The notes under the pieces were generated by a model. It did no database searches. It was given only the letters and a program-made list of their open reading frames with translations, and was not told the origin of the DNA. The translations under genes and the position numbers were made by a program. From contig JADZCD010000066.1 in assembly GCA_020851735.1 (NCBI GenBank), forward strand, positions 1 to 64,000: a DNA stretch of 64,000 nt, given 5' to 3'. Positions 25,148 to 31,621 of this stretch are shown here, in pieces. Position 1 is the first letter of the stretch, and every line of letters starts with the position of its first letter. The stretch comes from Phycisphaeraceae bacterium. Its GTDB lineage: Bacteria > Planctomycetota > Phycisphaerae > Phycisphaerales > Phycisphaeraceae.

Positions 25148-25176
25148 AATATCGTCCACGTAAACCTGAAAGTCAA
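25148..25176 (-). promoter_or_regulatory. sigma-70 promoter of the aroF leader
   Basis: -35 TTGACT (25176-25171), a 17-base spacer, -10 GATATT (25153-25148). The expected start falls 2-5 bases before the leader ATG, which explains the missing ribosome site. Confidence 0.65.
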
Positions 25177-25300
25177 GTTTTTGTTGTGAAATCTTGTGGG
25201 GAGGGGAGGGGATTGGTGATGTGGCGACGTGGCGGTTTGGCGAAGAATTATGCGTTAAGGTTCGAAGAACAAGGGGAACATGCTTGGTTTACATTGACAA

Positions 25301-25338
25301 TCAGCACACAGCACGCTGCGCGCTGCTGTGTGGCACCC
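25301..25338. repeat. CACACAGC hairpin repeat, copy 1
   Basis: TCAGCACACAGCA-CGC-TGC-GCG-C-TGCTGTGT, then GGCACCC. An 11-bp stem with one bulge and a TGC loop. The 26334 copy has the same outer stem and flanks but CCC/GGG in place of CGC/GCG. Confidence 0.88.
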
Positions 25339-25353
25339 CCGTCGTGGTCGGCA

Positions 25354-25374
25354 TACCCCGTACCCCGTACCCTG
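25354..25374. repeat. heptamer array beside tRNA-Leu
   Basis: TACCCCG twice and TACCCTG, ending 8 bases beyond the tRNA-Leu 3' end. Confidence 0.85.
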
Positions 25375-25382
25375 ATTCGAAT

Positions 25383-25465
25383 GCGGGCGAGAGGACTTGA
25401 ACCTCCACGGGTTTTACCCCACCAGATCCTAAGTCTGGCGCGTATGCCAATTCCGCCACGCCCGC
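25383..25465 (-). tRNA. tRNA-Leu (anticodon TAG)
   Basis: 83-base class II cloverleaf: acceptor GCGGGCG/CGCCCGC, T-arm GGTTCAAGTCC, anticodon stem CCAGA/TCTGG with loop CTTAGGA, anticodon TAG. CCA is not encoded. Confidence 0.96.
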
Positions 25466-25533
25466 GGCTGGGATTTCATGATAGCAGAGGAAATGCTCTT
25501 GGTTTTGGCGGCTGCCCAGGGGAGCTATTTTGC

Positions 25534-26310
25534 TTAGAGGCCCAGGAAGTCGCGGCGGGGGGCGGTGGCGGTTAAGGCGTTGATTTTGGGCAGGCCGTAT
25601 TCGCGTTCGGCCATGGCCAGGCCTTCAAAGCGGCCGGGGAGGCTGTCGGGCAGGTGGGTGTCCAGGGCCAGGAAGCGGTAGCGGTCCTCGGCCAGGAGTT
25701 GGCGGACGAAAACGTCGGCGACGTAGCCCTCGGCCCCGGTGAAGCAGTTGGCGTTGCCTTGCAGCCAGACGCCCATGGCTTCCAGCTCGCGGAGGTTTTC
25801 GTCCAGCTCGTCGGGGCAATTGAGGCGTTCGGGGTGAGCGAGGATGGGTTGATAGCCTTGGTCGAGGAGCCATTGGTAGGCGGGCTTGGCCCACTTGGGC
25901 CAGCGGCTTTCCCACATGTCGGTGAGGACGCAGCGTGAGCCGGCGAGGGTGGGCACGCCGTGGCGCGAGAGCCAGTCGATGACGCCTTCGCGGATGCGCA
26001 GCTCGCCGCCGGCCCAGAGGGGATAGTCCTCGCCGGCCTGGCGCAACTGGTCCTGAAGGTCGGCGACCCACATCTGGACGTGGGTGGGGGTGTTTTGGGG
26101 CGCGTCGTCGTGGCCGGCCATGTGCGGGGTGCAGATGGTGGCGACGTAGCCGTTCTGGCGGAGCAGGCGGACGCAGGCGAGGGATTGGTCAAAATCCTGG
26201 CAGCCGTCGTCGACGCCGGGCAGGAGGTGGCTGTGAAAGTCGATGCGCCCGGGTGGGAGGGCGAGGCCGATTGGAGTGGGGGAGTTTGAAGCCTTGGGGG
26301 AGTTAGGCAT
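25534..26310 (-). CDS. PHP-family phosphatase, CpsB/YwqE-like
   Basis: About 258 residues with the PHP metal motif IDFHSHLLPGVDDG (His26, His28, Asp34), CTPHMAG and ILAHPERL further on, and a late LALDTHL. CpsB/CapC/YwqE proteins with this start dephosphorylate BY-kinases and so set polysaccharide output; the likely partner is the kinase at 5118-6524, some 20 kb away. The expected family ending (TNAxALL) is loosely present as INALTAT. ATG 26310 is chosen because the longer ORF runs through a hairpin repeat. It is followed by tRNA-Leu on the same strand. Confidence 0.82.
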   Translation of the reverse strand: MPNSPKASNSPTPIGLALPPGRIDFHSHLLPGVDDGCQDFDQSLACVRLLRQNGYVATICTPHMAGHDDAPQNTPTHVQMWVADLQDQLRQAGEDYPLWAGGELRIREGVIDWLSRHGVPTLAGSRCVLTDMWESRWPKWAKPAYQWLLDQGYQPILAHPERLNCPDELDENLRELEAMGVWLQGNANCFTGAEGYVADVFVRQLLAEDRYRFLALDTHLPDSLPGRFEGLAMAEREYGLPKINALTATAPRRDFLGL

Positions 26311-26333
26311 GACAACTCGCGGGGGGGGACAGA

Positions 26334-26372
26334 TTAGCACACAGCACCCTGCGGGATGCTGTGTGGCACCCA
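26334..26372. repeat. CACACAGC hairpin repeat, copy 2
   Basis: TTAGCACACAGCA-CCC-TGC-GGG-A-TGCTGTGT, then GGCACCC. It covaries with copy 1 in the inner stem. Confidence 0.88.
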
Positions 26373-26395
26373 AACTAATTGCCGGCGTTAGCGGG

Positions 26396-26423
26396 CGCGG
26401 CGATCTGCGATCGCCCGCTAAAC
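26396..26423. repeat. TGC-loop hairpin repeat, copy 3
   Basis: The same 28 bases as 3769-3796. It is preceded by GTTAGCGGGCG, the inverse of its own right flank CGCCCGCTAAAC, so this copy is an extended palindrome. Confidence 0.9.
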
Positions 26424-26442
26424 GATACGGCGATGTTGGGGA

Positions 26443-27729
26443 TCATTTTAACTTCAACCAGGTGATTTGTTCGATGGGGGCGCCCAGGAGGTGGAAGCGG
26501 AGGATTTGGAGGGCGGTTTTGGCGGCCCGGTCGCGGATGATGGGGCGATCGCCGGTGAGTGCCAGGCGATAGGTATGGACGTTGACGGCGCCGCTGTTTT
26601 TGACAGCCAGACCGACCCAGACGGTGCCGACGGGTTTTTCATCCGTGCCGCCGTCGGGTCCGGCGATGCCGGTGATGGAAAGGGCGGCGTCGGCGTCGGA
26701 TTTGACCAGGGCGGCGTGGGCCATGGCGTGGGCGGTTTGGCTGCTGACGGCGCCGTGGCGATCAAGGATGTCGGGGGGAATGTCCAGTTGGGATTGTTTG
26801 AGCTGGTTGGCGTAGGTGACCCACCCGCCGAGGAAGCAATCGCTGGCGCCGGGCACATCGGTGAGCATGGCTGAGAGCAGCCCGCCGGTGCAGCTTTCGG
26901 CGGTGGCGATTTTTTGCCCTGTCTGGCGAAGGAGCTTGAGCAGTTCTTCCTGCAGGGTGACGTCGTCGCGGCTGTAGACGAAAGGGCCGAGGATTTGTGC
27001 GATGGCGTGGAGGGTTTGATCCATGTGGGCGTGGGCTTCGGCGGCGGTGGGGAATTCGCTGCGGACGCGGGCGGAGACGACGCCGGCGGAAACGGTGGTG
27101 CCGACCTTGGGATTGCGGGCGCGGTCCATGAGATCGCCTAAGCGGGCGGCCAAGTCGCTTTCGCCCAGGCCGAACGTGTTGATTTTGGCGGTGAGGATGA
27201 CGTTGCGAGCGCCGGGGTTTTGGGCCAGTTCCGGGCGGATGTGCCGTTCCCAGAGGGCGATCATTTCGCGGGGCACGCCGGGGACGACGAAGATGGTGGT
27301 GCCGTGCAGGGCGGCCCGGATGCCGGGGGCGGTGCCGGTGTGGTTGGCGAGCATTTGCGATCCGACGGGGTGCATGGCCTGAATGCGGTTGCCGGCGACC
27401 ATGGCGCGACCGCGGCGGGTGAAAAAGGACTCGATTTCGCTGAGGCTGGCTTCGTCCAGGACCAGGGATACGCCCAAGGCGTCGGCCAGGCCCTGGCGGG
27501 TGAGGTCGTCTTCGGTGGGGCCCAGGCCGCCGGTGGCGATGACCAGGGGGGCGGCGCGGCAGGCCTGAACGAAAGCGGCGGCGATGGCGGACTGGTCGTC
27601 GGCCACGGTCTGGTGGTAGAGGACGCTAAAGCCCAGGCTGGTGAGCTGCTGAGCTAGAAAGGCGCTATTGGTATCGATGGTTTGCCCTAAGACCAACTCG
27701 TCGCCGATGGAGAGGATGACAGCCTGCAT
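26443..27729 (-). CDS. cinA: CinA-family nicotinamide-nucleotide amidase / competence-damage protein
   Basis: A two-domain CinA of 428 residues: an N-terminal MoCF-like domain (MQAVILSIGDELVLGQTIDTNS, VIATGGLGPTEDDLTRQ, FVVPGVPREM) and a C-terminal NMN deamidase domain (IATAESCTGGLLSAMLTDVPGAS, YANQLK, ITGIAGPDGGTDEKPVGTVWVGL). It recycles NMN to nicotinate mononucleotide and may act on ADP-ribose. ATG 27729 is the family start; a longer in-frame ORF upstream is only the shadow of folD. The gene is divergent from folD. Confidence 0.95.
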   Translation of the reverse strand: MQAVILSIGDELVLGQTIDTNSAFLAQQLTSLGFSVLYHQTVADDQSAIAAAFVQACRAAPLVIATGGLGPTEDDLTRQGLADALGVSLVLDEASLSEIESFFTRRGRAMVAGNRIQAMHPVGSQMLANHTGTAPGIRAALHGTTIFVVPGVPREMIALWERHIRPELAQNPGARNVILTAKINTFGLGESDLAARLGDLMDRARNPKVGTTVSAGVVSARVRSEFPTAAEAHAHMDQTLHAIAQILGPFVYSRDDVTLQEELLKLLRQTGQKIATAESCTGGLLSAMLTDVPGASDCFLGGWVTYANQLKQSQLDIPPDILDRHGAVSSQTAHAMAHAALVKSDADAALSITGIAGPDGGTDEKPVGTVWVGLAVKNSGAVNVHTYRLALTGDRPIIRDRAAKTALQILRFHLLGAPIEQITWLKLK

Positions 27730-27788
27730 AGGGCGGGGATTGTACCTGAACGGTTCCGTTCCTAGCGGTCGGGTAATGCCATCGTTCG

Positions 27789-27817
27789 AGCCGGCCCCGC
27801 ATTTCCATGCGGGGCTG
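27789..27817. repeat. GGAA-loop hairpin repeat, copy 2
   Basis: Exact inverse of bases 1-29. It lies between the divergent cinA and folD starts. Confidence 0.9.
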
Positions 27818-27842
27818 TTCGCCAGGGAATCATCTTGCCTTT

Positions 27843-27884
27843 CCCCAACCCCCAACCCCCAACCCCTAATCCCTGACTCCTGGC
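27843..27884. repeat. tandem heptamer array, CCCCAAC type
   Basis: CCCCAAC three times, CCCTAAT, CCCTGAC, TCCTGGC. The next seven bases, TTATAAT, contain the folD -10 box. Confidence 0.88.
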
Positions 27885-27885
27885 T

Positions 27886-27891
27886 TATAAT
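27886..27891 (+). promoter_or_regulatory. TATAAT box of a leaderless folD message
   Basis: A perfect -10 hexamer 6 bases before the folD ATG. Transcription would start at or next to the A of ATG. No good -35 is seen; the heptamer array fills that position. Confidence 0.65.
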
Positions 27892-27897
27892 CCCCGT

Positions 27898-28779
27898 ATG
27901 AGTCCATCTCCCACGATTCTCGACGGCAAGGCCCTGGCGGGGCGCATCCAGCAGCAGGTGGCAGAGAACGTCCGCCAGATTCTCCAACGCACGAACGTTC
28001 GACCCTGCCTGGTGGCGGTGCTGGTGGGCGAGGACCCGGCGTCGGCCAAGTATGTGCAGAGGAAGGTCAAACTTTGCGAGGAGCTGGGGCTGCGCTCGCG
28101 GATGATCAAGTTCCCCGTGGCGACGACGACCACGCAACTGGTGGCCAAATTGAACGAGCTGTCGGCTGATCCGGCGGTGCACGGCATATTGCTGCAGCAC
28201 CCGGTGCCCGCGCAGATCGACGAGCGGGAGGCGTTTGAAGCCATCGGGCCAGGCAAGGACGTGGACGGGGTGACATTTACGAGTTTTGCCAGGATGTATT
28301 TCGGCCTGGCGGGCTTCGGCTCGTGTACGCCGGCGGGGATTATGAGATTGCTGGAGGAGTATCGCGTGCCGATCCGCGGCAGTCACGCGGTGGTGATCGG
28401 GCGGAGTGCGATTTTGGGTAAGCCGATGGCGGGGATGCTCCTGGCGGCCGACGCGACGGTGACGGTTTGTCACTCTAAGACGCGCGATCTGGCGGGGCTG
28501 GTGCGGCAGGCGGACATCGTGATCGCGGCGGTGGGCAAGCCGCACTTTGTGAAGGGGGATTGGATCAAGCCGGGGGCGGTGGTGGTGGACGCGGGATTTA
28601 ATCCGGGCCCGCGCGGGAACGTGGGCGACGTGGACTTTGACGCGGCGGCGCAAAAGGCGGGCATGATCACGCCGGTGCCGGGCGGGGTCGGGCCGATGAC
28701 GCTGGCGATCTTGATGGATCAGACGGTGCGGGCGGCGGCGGAACAATTGAAAGTGGAACTTCCCACCCAGGCGGATTAG
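27898..28779 (+). CDS. folD: methylenetetrahydrofolate dehydrogenase/cyclohydrolase
   Basis: Bifunctional one-carbon enzyme interconverting 5,10-methylene-, methenyl- and 10-formyl-tetrahydrofolate. Conserved segments are all present: YVQRKVKLCEELG with the catalytic Lys, VHGILLQHPVPAQID, PGKDVDGVT, PCTPAG-type SCTPAGIMRLL, VVIGRSAILGKPMAGML (NADP site) and PVPGGVGPMTLAILM. 293 residues is normal. It has no ribosome site, but a perfect TATAAT lies 6 bases before ATG, indicating a leaderless transcript. Confidence 0.96.
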   Translation: MSPSPTILDGKALAGRIQQQVAENVRQILQRTNVRPCLVAVLVGEDPASAKYVQRKVKLCEELGLRSRMIKFPVATTTTQLVAKLNELSADPAVHGILLQHPVPAQIDEREAFEAIGPGKDVDGVTFTSFARMYFGLAGFGSCTPAGIMRLLEEYRVPIRGSHAVVIGRSAILGKPMAGMLLAADATVTVCHSKTRDLAGLVRQADIVIAAVGKPHFVKGDWIKPGAVVVDAGFNPGPRGNVGDVDFDAAAQKAGMITPVPGGVGPMTLAILMDQTVRAAAEQLKVELPTQAD

Positions 28780-28859
28780 CCTGTAAGCGTGGACGAACCT
28801 CCAAAAAGGTGAGGTTAAGGCAAGCGGGGTCGGTAATACCTGGATGACGTGTCCCAGCC

Positions 28860-29447
28860 ATGACGCAATTCAACGCTCCAACTTATGACCTGCAACGGCC
28901 CACCGGGCAATGCGCCTTGACGGGCAAAACGCTGACGGCGGGGGAAGCCTATATCGCCACGCTGGTGGAGTGCGATCCCAACCAGCCGGTGGGGGAAGGC
29001 AAGGCGGGCAACGCGCTGGGATTCGTGCGGCTGGACGTGAGCCTGGAGGCCTGGCAGAGCGGCCAGCGTCCGCCGCGGCTGTTCAGCCATTGGCGCACGC
29101 ACGTGCCGCAGCCGAATGAGAAGCGCAAGCTGTTCGTGGACGACACGGTGCTGCTGGCGCTGTTCCGCCGTCTGGGCGAACAGGAGCAGGCGGAGCGGGC
29201 GGCCTTTCGCTTTGTGCTGGGGCTGATCCTGATGCGCAAGAAAATCCTGCGCTACGAAGGTTCGCGGCAAAGGCCGGGGACGGAGGGGGGGACGGAAGGG
29301 GGGGCGGAGGGGCAGGTTCAGGAGTTCTGGTCCCTGGGCGTGCGGGGTGAGGACGAGAAGTTGGAGCTTTTTAATCCGCAGATGGATGAGGCCAAGATCC
29401 AACAGGTCACCGAACAACTGGGCGAAGTTCTTGAAGCGGAACTCTAG
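28860..29447 (+). CDS. conserved unknown protein preceding a lipoprotein
   Basis: 195 residues, soluble. The N-terminal CALTGKTLTAGEAYIATL resembles a zinc-ribbon-derived segment with one of its cysteines, and RLFSHWRTHVPQPNEKRKLFVDDTVLLALF is a strongly conserved-looking core. A short EGGTEGGAEG repeat (about 141-150) is coded by a G-rich run. I do not recognise a function. The downstream lipoprotein gene starts inside the last 17 bases, so the two are translationally coupled and probably work together. Confidence 0.72.
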   Translation: MTQFNAPTYDLQRPTGQCALTGKTLTAGEAYIATLVECDPNQPVGEGKAGNALGFVRLDVSLEAWQSGQRPPRLFSHWRTHVPQPNEKRKLFVDDTVLLALFRRLGEQEQAERAAFRFVLGLILMRKKILRYEGSRQRPGTEGGTEGGAEGQVQEFWSLGVRGEDEKLELFNPQMDEAKIQQVTEQLGEVLEAEL

Positions 29448-30402
29448 AGCTATCTGCGGTTGGATCGGTCTGGCGGCGTGCCTGCTGGCGGCGGCGGCGT
29501 GCACGACGCGAAGCACGACTACTTCACCTTCGGGTGCGACGGGCGCGGCGGGGCGGTATAGCTATCGCCAGCTGGCCGAGCGGTACAACGCCCGGGCGGC
29601 GGTGCTCGATCGGCTCTGGACGCGGGCCCAGGTGGAATTGAAATGGAAAGACGCGGAAGGCAAAAGCCGGTTTGAAAGCGGCGAAGGGCACTTGATCTAC
29701 CTGTTGCCGGGCCGGGTGGCGCTGGAAGTGGGCAAGGTCGGACAGACGGGACTGTGGGCGGGGTCGGATCAGGAGCGCTATTGGATTTTCGACTTAAAGG
29801 CTGAGCCTCCCACGGTGCGGTTCGGGCGGCATGATCTGTTCGATGCGCATCGGGAAGCGAAACTCGGTTTGCCGGTGGCGCCGAATCAATTGCCGCTTTT
29901 GCTGGGCGTGGCGCCGATCGACCTTGCGGCAGGCGAAGGCACGGTGGACCGCGAGTCGAACTCCATCATTCTCACCCCACCCGCCCCCGGAAGCCCCGCC
30001 CCCGGAAGCCCCGGAAGTGCCGGAAGCGATACGGCGCGCAGTGGTCATTGGGTGGGGGAAAATCGCTACAGGATCTGGCTGAGCGGGCGGACGCTTGAGC
30101 CTTGGCGCGTGGAGTTGCTTGATGAGCGGGGGCAGGTGGTGGTTTATGCGGAATTGTCCAATCCCCAGCGGGTGCGTGTGGCTGGGCTGGCCAGCAAGCA
30201 GTGGCCACGCTTGGCTTCGCGCATGCGCATTTATTTGCGCGATCGGCAGGCGACGCTCACGCTCAAGTTAGAGGATGCCCGGGGCGGCGAGGGCGAGGAC
30301 CGCATTCGTGCCCGCCAGTTTGATTTTGAGTTTTTGGTGAATCGGCAGTTTAAGATTCCCCCGGAACAGAGGATTGATCTGGATGCGGGGTCGGATCAGT
30401 AG
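29431..30402 (+). CDS. lipoprotein of unknown function, possibly LolA/LolB-like fold
   Basis: The TTG start at 29431 gives MKRNSRAICG, a hydrophobic stretch and lipobox LAAAAC with Cys24: a clean lipoprotein signal. The mature part has alternating strands (VELKWKDAEGKSRFESGEGHLIYLLPGRVALEVGKVG, RYRIWLSGRTLEPWRVELLDERGQVVVYAEL) that recall the LolA/LolB beta-sheet shell; this is a guess. Residues about 184-202 (PAPGSPAPGSPGSAGS) are encoded by four GGAAG/C-run units with 15, 9 and 9-base steps, so the reading frame is kept. It overlaps the upstream gene by 17 bases. Confidence 0.75.
   Translation: MKRNSRAICGWIGLAACLLAAAACTTRSTTTSPSGATGAAGRYSYRQLAERYNARAAVLDRLWTRAQVELKWKDAEGKSRFESGEGHLIYLLPGRVALEVGKVGQTGLWAGSDQERYWIFDLKAEPPTVRFGRHDLFDAHREAKLGLPVAPNQLPLLLGVAPIDLAAGEGTVDRESNSIILTPPAPGSPAPGSPGSAGSDTARSGHWVGENRYRIWLSGRTLEPWRVELLDERGQVVVYAELSNPQRVRVAGLASKQWPRLASRMRIYLRDRQATLTLKLEDARGGEGEDRIRARQFDFEFLVNRQFKIPPEQRIDLDAGSDQ
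29983..30030. repeat. GGAAG/C-run repeat inside a lipoprotein gene
   Basis: Four units, steps 15, 9 and 9 bases, translated as Pro-Gly-Ser. Confidence 0.9.
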
Positions 30403-30430
30403 AGCGCTGGTCCTCAATTTTGGTTGGCCG

Positions 30431-30462
30431 AAAAAACCAGCCCCACGTTTCCACGTGGGGCT
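30431..30462 (-). terminator. ispH terminator, GGAA-loop hairpin
   Basis: On the minus strand AGCCCCACGT-GGAA-ACGTGGGGCT then GGTTTTTT, 55 bases past the ispH stop. It has the same loop and outer pairs as the 1-29 hairpin but a compensated inner stem. Confidence 0.85.
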
Positions 30463-30517
30463 ATTCGTTTGGAATGGTTGTCTTTCTCTTGGCCTTCGTC
30501 CGGGTCTGATGTTTCAT

Positions 30518-31468
30518 TTACCCTTTGGCGGCGGCGCGTTCGCGCAGGCTGCGCAGGCTCAAGGGTAATTCGAAGTGCATGTCTTCCTCGACGACGTGGC
30601 GGTCTTCTAAGTGTCCGCCGTAGCGTTTGAGCAGGTCGTCGATGATTTCTTCCACCAAGTGCTCGGGAGCCGAGGCGCCGGCGGTGACCAACACCGTCTC
30701 CACGCCTTCAAACCAGGCGTGCTCGATTTCGGTCACGTCGTCAACCAGATACGCCTGCGTGCCGCTGTTCTGGCTGATTTCCGTTAAGCGCACGGAGTTG
30801 GAGCTGTTGCGCGACCCGACGACCAGCACCAGGTCGGCGTCGGTGGCCAGGTGGCGCACGGCCTGCTGGCGATTGGTGGTGGCGTAGCAGATGTCCTCGC
30901 TGGGCGGGCTCTTCACGTGGGGGTAACGAAGGCGGATGGCCTCGATGATGGCGTTGGCGTCGTCCATGCTCAGGGTGGTCTGGGTCAGGTAAACCAGGGG
31001 GCTCTTATCGTCATAAGGAAGCTGGGCGACGTCCTGCGGTGATTCGACGATGGTGATGGCGCCCGGGGCCTCGCCGACGGTGCCGACGACTTCGTCGTGT
31101 CCGGCGTGGCCGACCAGGAGGATGTGGTAACCCTGGCGGGCGTAACGAATGGCTTCCATGTGCACCTTGGTCACCAGCGGGCAGGTGGCGTCGATCATGG
31201 TGCAGCCGCGCGCCTTGGCCCGCTTGCGGACTTCGGGGCTGACGCCGTGGGCGGAGAAGATCACCGTGGAGTGGGCGGGCACCTGGTCGATGGTGTCCAC
31301 GAACACCACGCCCTGGCGGACGAAGCGTTCCACCACGTGGCGGTTGTGCACGATTTCGTGGTAGACATACAGCGGCGTGCCCACGATTTTGATGGCTTCC
31401 TCGACGCACTGGATGGCCATGTTGACGCCCGCGCAGAAACCGCGGGGATTAGCCAGGAGAATTCGCAT
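30518..31468 (-). CDS. ispH: 4-hydroxy-3-methylbut-2-enyl diphosphate reductase
   Basis: Last step of the MEP isoprenoid pathway, an Fe-S enzyme. Cluster ligands Cys12 (NPRGFCAGV), Cys96 (DATCPLVTKVH) and Cys194 (EDICYATTNRQ) are in place, along with HEIVHN and GSRNSSNSVRLTEI. 316 residues is standard. It is a single gene followed by its own terminator, convergent with the lipoprotein pair. Confidence 0.96.
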   Translation of the reverse strand: MRILLANPRGFCAGVNMAIQCVEEAIKIVGTPLYVYHEIVHNRHVVERFVRQGVVFVDTIDQVPAHSTVIFSAHGVSPEVRKRAKARGCTMIDATCPLVTKVHMEAIRYARQGYHILLVGHAGHDEVVGTVGEAPGAITIVESPQDVAQLPYDDKSPLVYLTQTTLSMDDANAIIEAIRLRYPHVKSPPSEDICYATTNRQQAVRHLATDADLVLVVGSRNSSNSVRLTEISQNSGTQAYLVDDVTEIEHAWFEGVETVLVTAGASAPEHLVEEIIDDLLKRYGGHLEDRHVVEEDMHFELPLSLRSLRERAAAKG

Positions 31469-31621
31469 GAGCCCATGTTCCTTTTCTTTGGCCAGTTTTA
31501 AGGCTGGCCTGGGACGCCCGCATTTGGGGCGCGGAGGGACGGTTTATCAAGCCAGATGACTATATCCCCCCGGCGGCGATCCGACCAGCTTTCAGGGGCG
31601 TAACTTACGACTCTTGCATCT

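Noticed and set aside
27730-28746. Long minus-strand ORF continuing upstream of cinA through folD
   Set aside because: It is the antisense shadow of folD. CinA homology starts exactly at ATG 27729 (MQAVILSIGDELVLGQT).
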